Assembly (NCBI GenBank): GCA_029891345.1
Contig: CM057005.1
Location: 68,891,760 to 68,955,759 of the forward strand
Length of the DNA stretch: 64,000 bases
Source of the DNA: Dryococelus australis
Taxonomy: Eukaryota; Arthropoda; Insecta; Phasmatodea; Phasmatidae
Direction: 5' to 3'
Shown in pieces: positions 23,901-37,065 of this stretch (position 1 is the stretch's first letter; every line of letters starts with the position of its first letter). A program made the position numbers and the translations under genes. The notes beneath the pieces were generated by a model, which ran no database searches, was not told the origin of the DNA, and saw nothing but the letters and a program-made list of their open reading frames with translations.

Positions 23901-26900
23901 AGAAAACACATATTATTGGTTAATCTTGTGGCAATGACATGAAATATTTGAATATTTGCTTGCATAGTATAGTAAAACAATACAATGTACTATTAGCAGG
24001 AAATAATTATTAAGTGAACAAGCTTTAAGAAAGGGTCTTGTGATATTAAAAATTAGAATTCTATATATGGTTGGTCTAACAAAACAATTGCTGAAAATTG
24101 TTTGCAACCTCGTATATGCTACATAGACAAAGTGTTTGAAACTGGGATAAAAGGTATTTGTTTCACCTTACATACACATTACGAAAAATGCCTTCAAAAG
24201 TTTAAAACAATTTGATATTCTTATAATTTATTCTGTAACGTTAAGCTATACTATTTTTACCTAAATATAAAAGTTACATGGTCGGTATTAGTATTAAGTA
24301 CAGGCAATGCTGGAAATTACTAGCAAATAAAATATGTAATGTACAGTCTGAAATAACTCCTACAAGGTCATGTTAATAAAAATTTAAAATTATTTTGTGG
24401 GGTATTGTGTGCACATGCAAATGTGTGTGTGTGTGTATATAATTACAATCCATTAACATGTATCACCTAGACATTTTTTACACTGCAAGATGTTACTGTG
24501 CAACAAACGCACTGACTAAGATTCTCCAAATAGGCCAACATTCTACATGAGCTGGTACCATGTTTCTCAAAATAATTTATAGAATTTATGGCACACCAAG
24601 TAAACACACATTTACCCAATACATCTAACTGTTATTGTTTGCCATTATGTCGACTATATCCGAAATTTCACAACTGTGCATCAACAATTAATTATAAAAC
24701 ATCTCTACAATGTAAGGTACAAGACGTGTTAGAAATGAAAGTAGCCAATATACAAATACAACTTTTATTTGCAATATTTTACAATGCATTATAGAATTAT
24801 AATCTCCTTAAATTTACAAATACTCATTTTTGTTAAACAATTTAGCACACATTACACGTAAATAAATGCACTAAAACCACATGAACAAGAGGCTGGCTGT
24901 ATTTGTGTATTACAAGATTACAAGAATTTAAACACTTATCCAAAACCTGTAGTCATAAATGGTAAAACACTGTAATAAGAGTATCTTACATAGTGCAATA
25001 ACATACACAAAAACCCGTTCACACACTAGTAGCAACCATTTTATCACAGTCTTTTCAAAATAAATTAGTAATACAAATTTTTTTTAAATGAAATATTGAA
25101 AATGTCTGCAGCTAACTGAAAAACTGGTAAAATAAAAACATCTCACATCCATTTTATTACAATCTCTTCCAAGCAAGCCAAGAAATTAAATACTATCATA
25201 AATTCTTATTCAACAAAACTGAAAAAATTTCTGCAGGCAAATAAAAGGATCTCAGTAACAAAAAAGAACCTCTCAATTGTTTTACTATAGCCTGTTCAAA
25301 CACCAATAAATTAGTAATTTAATTTTATCACCACAAATTGTGAAAATTTAATATACTGGATTACTAGCAATAAATCTTGCACTAGATTGGCAGACATCAG
25401 TAAAAATATGCATGACCAATCTGAGTCACAATATTTAAGAGCTTGCGTCGGAATAAACATGATGATGGTCTGCTATCACAATCAAAAATTATTGGCTGGC
25501 ATCTAACTCTTATTGTTTACAAACAAAAAATTACATCAGATCTAGTCAATTATGGTACTAATTCTATTTTTACATCATCAGAAATTAAGTATTCTTCTGC
25601 AATAAACAGTTTCTCAAAAGATCGCTGGGCCCCTATCTAATTAAAGCAGACATGCTGATTAGAATAGAAGTGATATCTACAATGCAAAGAAGATAAATGT
25701 AAGAGATTTGGTTCTGATGTGTTGCATAGTTTGCATGTCAGAATATCCTTACAGTAACATACATCATCATGTCAAAAGTCATGGGATAGCAGTAAGTAAA
25801 GGCAACAGTCAGTGATGCCACCATACCGTTACGTCTTGAAAGTGTCCAGAGCCGTTTCAGTTGTGGACTTCACATACCTCCAAACTATCCATGGGAAATT
25901 TCAGCAGGTTAATGAACTGTCTCGTCAGCCCAAGTTGTCCAGAATTTTTTTGACTGGCATTCTGGGGACAGCAGACCTTGCAAATGCCATAAACCCCTTA
26001 GGTTATTTCAAGGAAGCCACAATTAGTTACACTGAATGACTAGAAGGTTTATTTTGAATGACTGTTTTAAGCCCTATCAGCTTTATTTTTTAATACCTAC
26101 ATCATAATGTATCACAAACATGTTCACTTGTATTGGAAAAAAAGTCCGCAATGGCAACACAATTTATAAAAGATTTTTTTTAAAATTACTACTGGTTTAA
26201 AAATTATTGATACAGGAGTAAATTTGCTAGCAGAATGGGAATAACAAGCAGGGAAGGCGGCCACATTTTTTTTAAATTTTATATTACCCAAGATAAACAC
26301 ACGCATAATCCATTTCATATTATGTATATTACCGTACCTTATTTCCTTTTACCAAAAATACTTTTTTTCCCTTGAAAAATATACCCATTTGAGACAAATA
26401 AGTTGTTGCACTATTCCAATGTACATTTACATTTTGTCAAAATATAATATCAAAATTGGTATAAATTGTACTACTTAAAATATTAAAATCCTTTGGAAAA
26501 AGGGGATAGCGGGGGAGATAAAAATTTAATTTTTATTTTAAATGCATGTTACAATCCAGATGTTATCAATAACTCTTAAAATCGATATTTTGCAGTGAAT
26601 ATTTTGCTATTGAAGATAATCATCCGTAGTAAAATATGTACTTTAAATTTCTTGAAATCTGCTTTATTTCACTTAACAAGGTGGCAACTGGGACCCACAG
26701 TTACTTTGCCTCTGAGCCAACAAGCTCCCCCAAACGAGGTCAGTTTTGGCTTTGATCCAAGGTCCAGAACACAGTGTAAATTATTCTAGTAATATTTCTA
26801 TTTGGGTAGTATGGTGGCATGGGGTTTCCCCAGGTCCTTTCCTGTCCCAACTGCTTCACTCCTACCTCATCCATTATTCATATGGTGACCTTACCTAAGG

Positions 26901-27190
26901 TTGGGAAACAAACAGATCTTCATTTGGATTGTAATAAAAATAATTTCTACAGTAGCATAAATAACAAACTAAAATATGACTACTGTTAATTACCTTTAGC
27001 CTAGTACACTGTAGTAATTTGTACTTTATGAAATTGGATAAATTAATGCACTAACGTTTTAATATTTGCTCTAAAGAGAACAAGTTTCTCCAGTTTTCTT
27101 CATACCAAGTGCTTAAAACTATGTGATTAATCCAGGTTACATAAGTTTTTTTTAATCCCAGAATGCACAAGACTCTCTGTATTTGTTTAT
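20911..27190. other. Long AT-rich region, no genes recognised
   Basis: Six kilobases of AT-rich DNA hold chance frames only. A small (GT)n run lies near 24423. At about 25764 TCAAAAGTCATGGGATAGC resembles a Tc1-like terminus, but no partner was found. 26690-26900 has a weak tRNA-like box B (CTTTGATCC) that could be a decayed SINE. An ambiguous frame at 22928-23128 (minus) could not be assigned. Confidence 0.5.
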
Positions 27191-27191
27191 A

Positions 27192-28079
<888 letters not shown>

Positions 28080-28201
28080 TGTACGTGGGTAAATTTATAT
28101 TTTGCAAGTTTCTGAATAGGTAATTTCATAGTGTTGTGTTGATACTGGTGTAAGGTAGTGGAGAAGGAAAAGAAATGTACTGGAGTTAATATGGCAGGAA
28201 T
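28080..28201 (+). repeat. Copia 5' LTR, left half
   Basis: The sequence is homologous to the first 120 bases of the 3' LTR (shared TAAATTTATATT, CAAGTTTCTGAAT, GTTGTGTTG). It is interrupted at GCAGGAAT (28194-28201), one copy of the 8-bp hAT target duplication. Confidence 0.85.
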
Positions 28202-30589
28202 CAGTAATGCCCATTTAGCAATTATATAGCTACATCTAGCTTTTTTTTTTTGAGAAAGCAGTTGCTACAAAATATTCTCTTCTGCTTTCAGCTATTTTTT
28301 AAACTATAAAAATTATTTCTTTATCTATTTTCGGCTTGTTTTTATTTACACACAGAATTGATGTTTTAGTGAGATTCCCTTCTTACCAAAAGCTTACATA
28401 AGGCAGCTAATATGTAAAATTGCATTTATATTCTTTTTTCTGCCTTTACCCATCCTCGCACACTATCCAGTTCTACTAATTTCCACGAAAATGTTGAAGC
28501 TTGATATGAATTATACAATTAAGAATGCCTCAGAGTACGAAATACACACAAGTGTATCAGAAATGAGTTTAAAGAGTGACTCCAACAAGTTTCTAGTGAT
28601 AAAACAAATGCATATTGCAAATACTGTAAATGTGAACTAAATGCAAAACTATTTGATTTCAAACAACATGTTTCGAAGGGGGGAAAAAACAAGAAAGCAT
28701 CAAATCCTTTCACCTGTCCTCGCCAGACAATAGGACTTCACACCTACTAGCACATTGTTAGGAGTGAGGCAGAAGGTAAGACGATTGTGTGTTTGTCTAA
28801 GCATTGCTCAATAATGTACTGACCACCTCCCAAAACTTTGTAAAAGTGCCTTTTTGGATAGCAAAATGTCCGCAGTTAATATGCATTGCACAAAATACAC
28901 ATAATCAGAAATGTATTATCACCTCATTTTGTTCCAAATTTAGTTGAAGACATAGCCAGCAGTAAATTCCACTTAATAGATGAATCAACCGAGATTTAAG
29001 TACTGAACTTCATGCTGTTGCTGTATGCCACTTAACTGTACTCTTAAGTCAGGTGGTGTCCACATCCCTTAGGATTGTAGAACTAAAATCTGGGTGTGAT
29101 GAAAGCATAACAAATGGTATCAAAGAGTTGCTCTCTTTTTACACACTGAATACAAAAAATTTGAATTGTTTAGGTACTGATAATGCCAGTGTTATGACTA
29201 GTGTCATTGCATGATTGTGAAACTTAAAGAAGAATTTCAGAATCCCCACACAGTTTTGTTTTGACGCGTGTCACCCCTTGCAGTTGCCAGTAAAGCCACG
29301 CGTCTGATGAAATTCTACTAAGAAATTTTGACTTTTTGATAAAAGAAACTCACAACTGAATTTTAACTACTGCACGGCAACTTGCTTACAAAGCTTTGTA
29401 CGAAGTCATAAATTGTGATGAACTACCACTAAAATTACCACAATGAACAACACATGTTGGACTCAAATTGAGCCAGTTGTAAGCCCAATTCTAAATCAGT
29501 GGAATGAGCTTCAGTTAAAAATTGATTTATCAAGACAGAAAGAAAAATGTTGTAGGGCTGAATAGCTATTCTCAATATATGCAGACGCACAAACTTTTTT
29601 GTTTATTCTTTACTTGAAACCAAATTTGATTGAAGTTCAAAAGACAAACAAGTTATTTGAGTCAGAGAATGCTGACCCAACAAAGTTACTAACATGACCC
29701 GATTCAGTTGGTAGATCAGTAAGCAGGCACATTTTGATTCCTACTGCAATAATTGACCCACTTGTTACTTCAGTTGAAGGTCACTTGAACCCTAGTCCTC
29801 AACTTGGTTTTGAATTTGAGTCAATTGTAAAAACTCAACATCCAACCTGATGAAGAAAAATAAGTTTGGCAAAGATGCATAAAAATTACTTCAAAATTAG
29901 CTGAAGAACTTTAGTATATTGAGAAAGACAAATATATTTTTGTAGGAGAGACTTGTGAAAGTTTTATAACCCTCAATTATTGACGTGACCCAGTGGAGGA
30001 ACATAACATATCAGACGTGGGAAAATTCCAACAGTACAATTAACTTTTGGGCCGACGTAAGTATAAATACAGAAATGCCAGTGATGAAAATCCTTTTTCA
30101 CGACCTAACATCATTAGCATGTTCGGTACTAGGCCTACCATATTCCAATTGAGCATTTAACCAGGTAAACATAGTTAAGACAAAATTGAGAAATAGGATC
30201 GCACTAAAACACAATGCAATCCTGCATGTGCATTTCGGACTCAAAAAGAAACCATGTTCTGCTATTCCTACCAACTTCCCCAAAGTGTCCTCAAAGTGAT
30301 TGGAAACAAAACTGTATACTGCGCACAAATTGCAACTACTTCTTCAATCACCAGCAGCAGTCAGTTCCTGAAATGTTGAAGGACGAGGAGGAAGACATAC
30401 ATCTACATGGTTTTTAGGTGAATTGACTATATAATTTGAATTGCATTGTAAAATAATTTAATTTAGTGATAGAATTTGCATTATTTGTTAAGCTTATCTG
30501 TATCTTTCTTTGTAACTTTGTTTAGCTATTCCTGGCTATATTTTGACAACTATTTAGCTTTACTTCATGATTGAGAGTTAGTAACACTG
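28202..30589 (+). mobile_element. hAT transposon inserted in the copia LTR
   Basis: The termini are CAGTAATGCC (28202) and, inverted, CAGTGTTACT (ending 30589). The insert is flanked by GCAGGAAT and GCGGGAAT, an 8-bp duplication with one difference; 8 bp and CAG ends are diagnostic of hAT elements. Removing the insert restores a continuous copia LTR matching the one at 32545. The 2388-bp insert carries a decayed transposase on the plus strand. Confidence 0.85.
28540..29850 (+). pseudogene. hAT transposase relic
   Basis: A BED-type zinc finger is seen at about 28590-28680 (AYCKYCKCELNAKLFDFKQH). It is followed, after several breaks, by LNCLGTDNASVMTSV (29161-29205), the region containing a catalytic Asp in hAT enzymes. 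ACHPLQLPV (about 29268-29294) matches the conserved HC/H.LQLA block in another frame. Weak similarity continues to about 29830 (SVEGHLNPSPQLGFEFES). Stops and frameshifts are frequent, so no product is expected. Confidence 0.7.
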
Positions 30590-30691
30590 GCGGGAATGTT
30601 CTGTAGTTGACGTTAAGGTGTACAAGAGAAAGTGAAAGACTATAGTAGTTCAGTGTATACAATTTAATTTAGTTCAACTAGTCTTACAACA
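30590..30691 (+). repeat. Copia 5' LTR, right half
   Basis: The sequence resumes LTR homology at GCGGGAAT (30590-30597) and ends TCTTACAACA, as does the 3' LTR. The primer-binding-site-like GGTTATGGGCCCAGG begins at 30692. Confidence 0.85.
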
Positions 30692-30892
30692 GGTTATGGG
30701 CCCAGGACGTTGCTCAGTATTTAGGCCAAGTGTGGAACAGAAAAGCAGTGACGGAAAATGGCTACGGTGTCGGATGATTCTGCTCTTGTTGAGAAACTTT
30801 TAGGTCACTGAAACTCAAGTATTGGAAATTCCAAATAGCGGTGATATTTAAAACCCCAAATGTGTATGAAGTGATAACCACTACCGTGGAAG

Positions 30893-31273
30893 GTGCTGCA
30901 GAAAAGGGTAAGGATGGACCTGTTCCAGTTTGGTTCTCCACAGATTACGATGAAGACAAATGAAAACAAAATGGAGAAGCAAAGTGAACACAATATCCAG
31001 ATTGAAGAAGTGTGCGCGAATGATGCCCATTTTTTTGAAAATGAAACCATAGATTTCCCGGAGGAGCAACATGATAGAAACCTCCTGATTGAGGTTTGGA
31101 GAGATACAACAGACTGCCAGATATGTTCACTGATGAGTCTCGGCCAAGTAGTCTTAATAAACGAGAGTGGCGAGAAAAAACCTACACACAGGATAAGGAC
31201 ATTGTGTGTTACAGGTGTACATAATAGAGGTCATATTGCTAGGAACTGTGTTCAAGAACCCACAGGAGTGTAA
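30893..31273 (+). pseudogene. Copia Gag C-terminal part with frameshifted zinc knuckle
   Basis: A 126-codon frame ends in HNRGHIARNCVQEPTGV. The CCHC knuckle is split by a frameshift: the CYRC half is read in one frame from about 31207, and the HNRGHIARNC half in another. The acidic upstream region is typical of the end of copia Gag. Protease and most of integrase, which should follow, are missing. Confidence 0.7.
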
Positions 31274-31309
31274 GGTTGAAAATTGCTGGAAAAACAAGAG
31301 TTCTCCTTT

Positions 31310-32500
31310 TCAACTGGGATTGAGAAAGAATTATGTGGAGAAGCTCTGCGTACAGCAACCTACTTATTAAACAGAAGTCCATCAGTTACATTTGAATAAA
31401 CACCTGCAGAACTGTAGTTTGGGGGAAAAAAACCTGACCTCTCAAATTTAAGATCGTTTGGTACCTGGAACAAATGGTTTGTTGATTTCCTTAAGGAACA
31501 CACAATGCAGCAACTTACTACAGACAAATCAGTCTGTAAGAACAGTGAAGGGGATTTATTGTTAGCAATTTGGGTCAATGACTGGCTAGATCTCAAAAAG
31601 GAAAAATCAAATGAACGAACTCCTGGAAAAGCTTAGGACAGAATTTGAAGTTAAAATAACCGAGACCCCAGAAACCTTCATTGGCATTGAAATAATAAAT
31701 ATAAATAAATCCATCAGTCTTCATCAAAGATCTCCCACTGCCTTGATGCTGAAATTGTTTAACATGGACTGTTCAAAATTGGAAAAAACCCCAGCTGTTC
31801 TCCAGTGAGCGAAAATCTAGAAGATAACCAAAAAGAGAGTGGTAAGTTCCCACATAGAGAAGCAGTTGGAAGTCTGCTGTACTTGTCCAATAGAACGAGA
31901 CCAGACACCACCTATGCTGTCAATATAGCTTGAAGGAAAACCACTAACCAGACAACAGAAGATGTCTAAAGTTTCAAAAGAATTTTTAGATATCTACAGG
32001 ATACACAAAACCTAGGACTTCGGTATTCCTCGCAGGGCAATACTACAGTGGTTGATACTTATAGTGATGCAGACTATGCCAGTGACATCATGAAAAAGCA
32101 TGTCGGGATACGTTATCATGTATGCAGGAGGCCCAATTTCATGGTCCACAAAACGACAACCTGTAGTACCACTGAGTACAGCCGAAAGTGAGTTTATTGC
32201 AGCCAGTGTGTGTGAAGGCAGTATTGTTTGTGGAATCACTTTATAAGGAGCTAACAGGTGAGGTAACTTGAATGTTGACAAAGTACAATAAAAATAATCA
32301 AGAACGACAGTGTGTTCATAAGGTCTGAGCATATCTAAGTCAGATTTAAGTTAATTTGTCAACAAGCAAACAAGGAGGTCATTAGCTTGGTGTACTGTCT
32401 TATTGAATGCCAGCTGGCTGATGAGTTTACCAAAGCTGTAACATTAGGTGGTCATAGAAGTCTGGTAGAAAAGTTAATGTTCAAAATTGATGTCTAAGGA
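31310..32500 (+). pseudogene. Copia Pol remnant (integrase end, RT C-terminus, RNase H)
   Basis: Broken frames encode, in order: LWGEALRTATYLLNRSPSV (integrase C-terminal side, about 31330-31385); GIEIININKSISLHQR (RT, about 31683-31730); REAVGSLLYLSNRTRPDTTY (about 31857-31916); a YSDADYASD RNase H motif (about 32058-32084); a STTEYSRK/ESEFIAA region (about 32168-32205); and CQLADEFTKAVTLGGH (about 32410-32457). Many stops and frameshifts occur. The RT catalytic YVDD block is deleted. Confidence 0.8.
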
Positions 32501-32544
32501 TACGCTGTTGTACTGTAATGTTAATTTTAAATACATGGGGAGTG

Positions 32545-32760
32545 TGTTAAATGGATAAATTTATATTGTACAAGTTTCTGAATGGGTAATTTTATAATGT
32601 TGTGTTGGTACTGATGTAAGATAGCATAGAAAGTAAAAAATTGACTGGAGATATGGCGAGAATTTTCTGTAGTTGATGTCAAGGTGTACAAGATAATGTG
32701 AAATAAAGACCGTAGTTCAGTGTATAAAATTTAGTTTCACTGTTATACTGTCTTACAACA
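32545..32760 (+). repeat. Copia 3' LTR
   Basis: The 216-bp LTR starts TGTTAAATGG after a purine-rich ATGGGGAG tract and ends TTACAACA. AATAAAGACC at about 32702 could be the polyadenylation signal. Confidence 0.85.
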
Positions 32761-35360
32761 ATAACTCAGTTGAATTCACAAAAAAAATTGGGCAGAAAAT
32801 TATACCACTATTTGCACAAAAAAGCCTATGGAAATTCGAAATATTTTACAGTACGTATTTTTTAAAAATTTGTAGTTTGTACATAATTTTCAATACCATT
32901 CTTTTTTGTTTAGTTGGAAATAAGACTATGCTTTTTCATCCCCTATTTTAATACAAATATTTTGAAGCAACTACACAATGCAATGTTTCTTCTTTGCTTT
33001 TGTACCTTTATTATGGTAGAAATTTCATTTATTTAACCTAAATGTCTATAGTTTGTTTCATACTTCTAAAACATTTTAAAGGTTAGAACTAATGATCTGT
33101 TTATTTGCAAACTGCATTTTAAAAATAATTTCTTAGTAAAATTATCCGGATTTGCATATTTCATTGTTGAGACATTTGACCATCAAAAACGAGTACACTA
33201 AGATACAACGAGTACACTAAGATACGTACATAATCCTTTAAATAATTTGTAAAAGACATGTGAAATAGGAAATATCTGGGGTTACCAGCAAAGTCTCCAA
33301 ATTTTCTGAATTTGGATCATGTTTTTGAAACACTACGTATTCAGCAGTTTGTAATGAAGTTAATCTCAATCGTCAGCCACGCACTGCACTCTAATGGAGC
33401 CAACGGTATTTTGTGATAATTTTCAGAAAAGTTCAAAAATTATCTCAGATCAAGCAATGAACTTCAAATGATGCAACCAGTCATAAGTTTGTAACTTGTA
33501 AAATGCAACACACACCATACTAAAACAAAACAGATTAAAACTTAGTTAAATACTACACTGGTTAAGTAGAGCTTACTTAATTCACATATGTAATGTACGT
33601 ACTGTGGCAGTGACAGTTTAATTAATAACTTACACCTTAACAAAGACGGAACTAATTCAAAGAAAAAATCCACTGCAGTAAACAGTAAGATTCCACTACA
33701 TATTTTCCATGGAAAATGTCAACTTTTCCTTACACATGTTTTTTCAGCATCTATGTAAGACAATTAAATAAAACAGAATATATCAGTTAGCAAGTTATGA
33801 CATGTTTAGATTACTTATAGTTGTAAGGAACATAAAATGCACTTAACACTTCAAAGACTAATTACAGTTATCAAAAACACTAAATAAGTAGATATAAACA
33901 CTCAATACATGCTACAGTAGAAGCAATCGTACGACATACGGTAAGTATATACTCATTACACAATCCTTCCTTGATGCAACACTAAATGCAGACTACTGGT
34001 AGCAATTACTTACTCAAAACAAATACTTTTATATTCCTTTGACTTAGGTACAAATATTCTGTTTAGCAATCATCTCCATGAAAAACAAAATCAAAAATCT
34101 AGTAAACTCAAAAAAATTTGGTAAAAAAATCTCTACAACACATACTTTGCACTGCAATTTTTCTCCTCCTCGTAAAGGTTCTCGTGAAAACAATTCCTGA
34201 CATAGGGCAGGCTAAAAATGTACACCTCTTGATCAACCAACTGAACTCATGGATCTTGCTCCACACAGTTTTTGAAAGAAGTGAATTACTAATGGAGGGG
34301 GAGGGAAGGAAAAAATTTTTGAGACCGCTGACAAAGTCAAATTTGAGCACACTTCTGATTTGGTCTGTCAACAACAAATGGTCAAGAGAATTTGCAGACT
34401 AATTTTACAACATATGTATACATTTCAAAGAACTGCATTCACAATGATAAGGTCACCATTAATAAATGTCTGCATACAAAATTTCTGCTGTTCTACATAT
34501 ACCATTAAAATCAAGCTTCACCATGAAAAAGGCATAAGTATAGGGAATTAAATGCTAAATTTGTACAAATAAATCCCAGTCATTTATTGTGGTAGTATTT
34601 TCAATTAATAAAAGATTTTCTGTTAGAGATTGAACGCATCTAAATTCGTAAAACTTCCAGATTTTAATTCTTTTAATTTTAAATGCACTTTTTAATTATT
34701 TATAAAATTGTGACATTTTATAAATGATTTAAAAGGCATTTAAAATTTAAAAAATCTAAATTTGAAATGTTTACAAATTTTGATGCGTTTATCTCCAACA
34801 AAAAATTTTACGTTAAAAATACTATCACAAAAAATGACCGAGTGATCTTTAATTCCCTATACGGCCATGCATGAAGCCTGGCCTCACAAACCTTATAGCA
34901 TGCATGCATATGTACACACTATGTACATAACAAAACCAATCAACAAAATATTGGTCAGAAATAATGTGATGTAAAGATTTTATAAAGCATTAAAATAGGA
35001 TATTCCCTAATAAATGCAACGTTCAATGGTTATGCAATAGTATTAGGGTATAATTTAATCAAAATCAAGCTAATAATGTATTTAAATTATGTCAGCTTTA
35101 CAAAGCACACAAACACACTAAAAGGATACAGAAGGGGGGAGGGCAGCATCCAGAATACTTTTCAAGCAAATACACACAAGTGGAACTCCAGAGTGAAGAT
35201 AAAGCTTTATAACAGATGACAAACGAGGTTCTAAAAAAATGCTGCAGTTTTATACATTGCCACAGTTTTACAAGCATAAGCTGTTTCACTTTCTGAAGAA
35301 ACGAACCAATATGAGGACAAACATAACATCTTGGTAAAAGCTGGTCTGCTCAATTTGGAG

Positions 35361-35391
<31 letters not shown>

Positions 35392-36084
35392 TGTCAAGTT
35401 TAATTACCAGTAGGATTGATGAGAAAGCCTAAAACTTTTTGACAGGCTTCTGGAAAATGGATCAATAATTCTATAGGTTATTTTCTAGCATAATGCTATT
35501 TACAGTTATACAGCTAACACTAAACAGATGCATCAAATACAATCAATGTTGGCAATTGCTGTTATTAAACACAAAATACATTAATAGGCCTACAGCATGC
35601 CCTACGCTGATGCAAACACAGATTTTTAACTTAAAGGCTTAACCGTAAAGTTGTGTACAAAAATTAACAAAGAAAAGGAAATTCAAAATTTACGACTTGC
35701 TGCAAAGCTTTGGTTTGGATACCACACTACGTCATACAACAGCTTTACTCCAAACCTATTATGTAAATAAAGTTTAACCACAAAGGGTCACATTAAAGTT
35801 TTGTTAACTAACATCAGTCCTATGAAATACACAAAAATAACTTGATGGAAAAAAATGGAGGTATAACCAATTGTAAGTTATTCAATCAGCCATTTAATCA
35901 TACAACATATTAGTCCACTTGCTGCTTACAAAACTTATCTGAACACAATTTTAAATTACTAACAACTTTTCTCGACCAAGCATGTCGCATGTTACAGACA
36001 CAATAAAATTACTTGTAAAGCAAAGTCATCAACAACTTTGGCATAAACGTTTTCATACAAAATTTTTCTACAAAATTAAATGTC
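32761..36084. other. AT-rich interval; probably includes 3' UTR of the Spot14-family gene
   Basis: No coding sequence is recognised. Because the gene at 36085-36801 is on the minus strand, its 3' UTR should extend leftward from 36084. One possible minus-strand AATAAA lies near 34583. A27 occurs at 35361-35387. A 19-bp motif containing GAGTACACTAAGATAC is doubled at about 33189-33226. Confidence 0.45.
35361..35387. repeat. Poly(A) run, 27 bases
   Basis: An uninterrupted A27 run on the plus strand. No retrotransposon body was recognised immediately upstream. Confidence 0.95.
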
Positions 36085-36801
36085 TTAGCTCTCTACACTT
36101 GTAACATGGTCCTGATAACGTGTTGTCAGATACATTGCTAAATCAGTCATTTTCTCCAGAGAATGATTTAAACCATGCAAATGTTGGGTGAAGTCTTCCG
36201 TGACTAATCTAGAATAGTCTGGTGCGAGCTCCTCTCTAGGATCACTATCAGTCCCAGTCTCCGACATATCTCCATCGGAAATTGAAGGAACAGAATTATT
36301 CGAGGCCACAGACACTGATGAAGGTGTGCGTGTATGACCTTTCCCATGTGAAGATGATGATGAAAACGATGAGGATGATGAACAAATTGAAGCAGGTTGT
36401 TCTTCTACCAGAGGTGTGTGTCCCCACATAAGTTCATTTTTCATGCAGTTAATCATTGTGTAAAGAGCATATAAGTTGACATCTCCAACATGCTTGCACA
36501 TAAATTTTCCATCAAACTGTTTAAAAGTGTTTGTTGAATTTCTGACATCAGGTAATACTTCCCGGTCTCCGTAAGGTAAATCTATAAGCCTACTAGGCAC
36601 CAAGATCGTATTATTCATGTCATTTACAGCTTTGACAAATTTAAGGACAGCATGCAAAAGGCTGTGTCTTGAAAATTCTGTTTTGTCCGACTGTAAAACA
36701 TCCAGCTGACTATTCATGATGTGCATTTCATCACAGAACATATTAAAAAAAAAAACCTTACGTTTATGTAAACGAACAGATAAATTAATTTTCTTCAGCA
36801 C
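36085..36801 (-). CDS. MID1IP1: MID1-interacting protein 1 / Spot14 family protein
   Basis: An intact 238-codon frame. Residues 46-76 (HSLLHAVLKFVKAVNDMNNT, then ILVPSRLIDLP) match the Spot14/MIG12 N-terminal signature (…F..AV..M..T.MVPS.L.D.P). A second block, LYALYTMINCMKNELMWG, follows at about 108-125. A serine-rich, probably disordered linker occupies about 138-185. A C-terminal helix (DFTQHLHGLNHSLEKMTDLA…TTRY) matches the family end. Vertebrate MIG12/Spot14 bind MID1 and acetyl-CoA carboxylase and promote its polymerisation and fatty-acid synthesis in the cytoplasm; that role is inferred here. The first 20 codons contain a T11 tract and have no family counterpart, so the true start is likely Met21 (36741), Met26 or Met29 (36717). 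Vertebrate members are about 150-185 aa; the extra length lies in the linker. It is intronless over the coding region and is the only intact gene here. Confidence 0.85.
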   Translation of the reverse strand: MLKKINLSVRLHKRKVFFFNMFCDEMHIMNSQLDVLQSDKTEFSRHSLLHAVLKFVKAVNDMNNTILVPSRLIDLPYGDREVLPDVRNSTNTFKQFDGKFMCKHVGDVNLYALYTMINCMKNELMWGHTPLVEEQPASICSSSSSFSSSSSHGKGHTRTPSSVSVASNNSVPSISDGDMSETGTDSDPREELAPDYSRLVTEDFTQHLHGLNHSLEKMTDLAMYLTTRYQDHVTSVES

Positions 36802-37065
36802 ACTGGAGAATTAGTATTCAGCTCGACATATTTCACCAGGATCAGTGAAATAAAAAATCGCATCTAAATACTTTGAATGTATGTAGACAAAATATTCGTA
36901 AATACGAATAACATCACAACTTGCCTTAGTTACTGTTAAGAACGGATTGAAACTGCTGCTTCCTCCTAACCACTTAAAAATTTTTGCACTACAAACACAT
37001 AACAGCACGCCCAGCCGTACGCTGTGCGGCGATCACGCCACAATACGCCTTCCTCATTGGCTGAA
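36802..37065 (-). promoter_or_regulatory. Candidate 5' UTR and promoter of the Spot14-family gene
   Basis: Upstream of the coding region the base composition becomes GC/CpG-rich at 36995-37045, unlike the AT-rich surroundings. A CCAAT box lies on the minus strand (plus ATTGG, 37056-37060). No clear TATA box is seen, so a CpG-type promoter with the start near 37000 is plausible. An upstream 65-codon frame (36811-37008) lies in the presumed leader. Confidence 0.4.

Larger units (their letters stand above)
28080..32760 (+). mobile_element. Ty1/copia element, internally deleted, with hAT nested in its 5' LTR
   Basis: Two LTRs bracket the element. The 3' LTR is 32545-32760 (TGTTAAATGG...TTACAACA). 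The 5' LTR is split into 28080-28201 and 30590-30691. GGTTATGGGCCCAGG follows the 5' LTR and fits the copia-type primer-binding site for part of initiator tRNA-Met (family knowledge). ATGGGGAG precedes the 3' LTR as a purine tract. The flanks GTAAC and ATAAC match at 4 of 5 bases. Without the hAT insert the element is about 2.3 kb, against about 5 kb for full copia elements, so much of protease, integrase and reverse transcriptase is lost. The two LTRs differ at many sites, indicating an old insertion. Confidence 0.85.

Noticed and set aside
25764-25800. Tc1-like terminus TCAAAAGTCATGGGATAGC
   Set aside because: No inverted partner or transposase nearby, so an element cannot be delimited.
26690-26900. 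Possible decayed SINE
   Set aside because: Only a weak box-B-like CTTTGATCC and a pyrimidine-rich stretch; it does not align to the SINE copies in the window.
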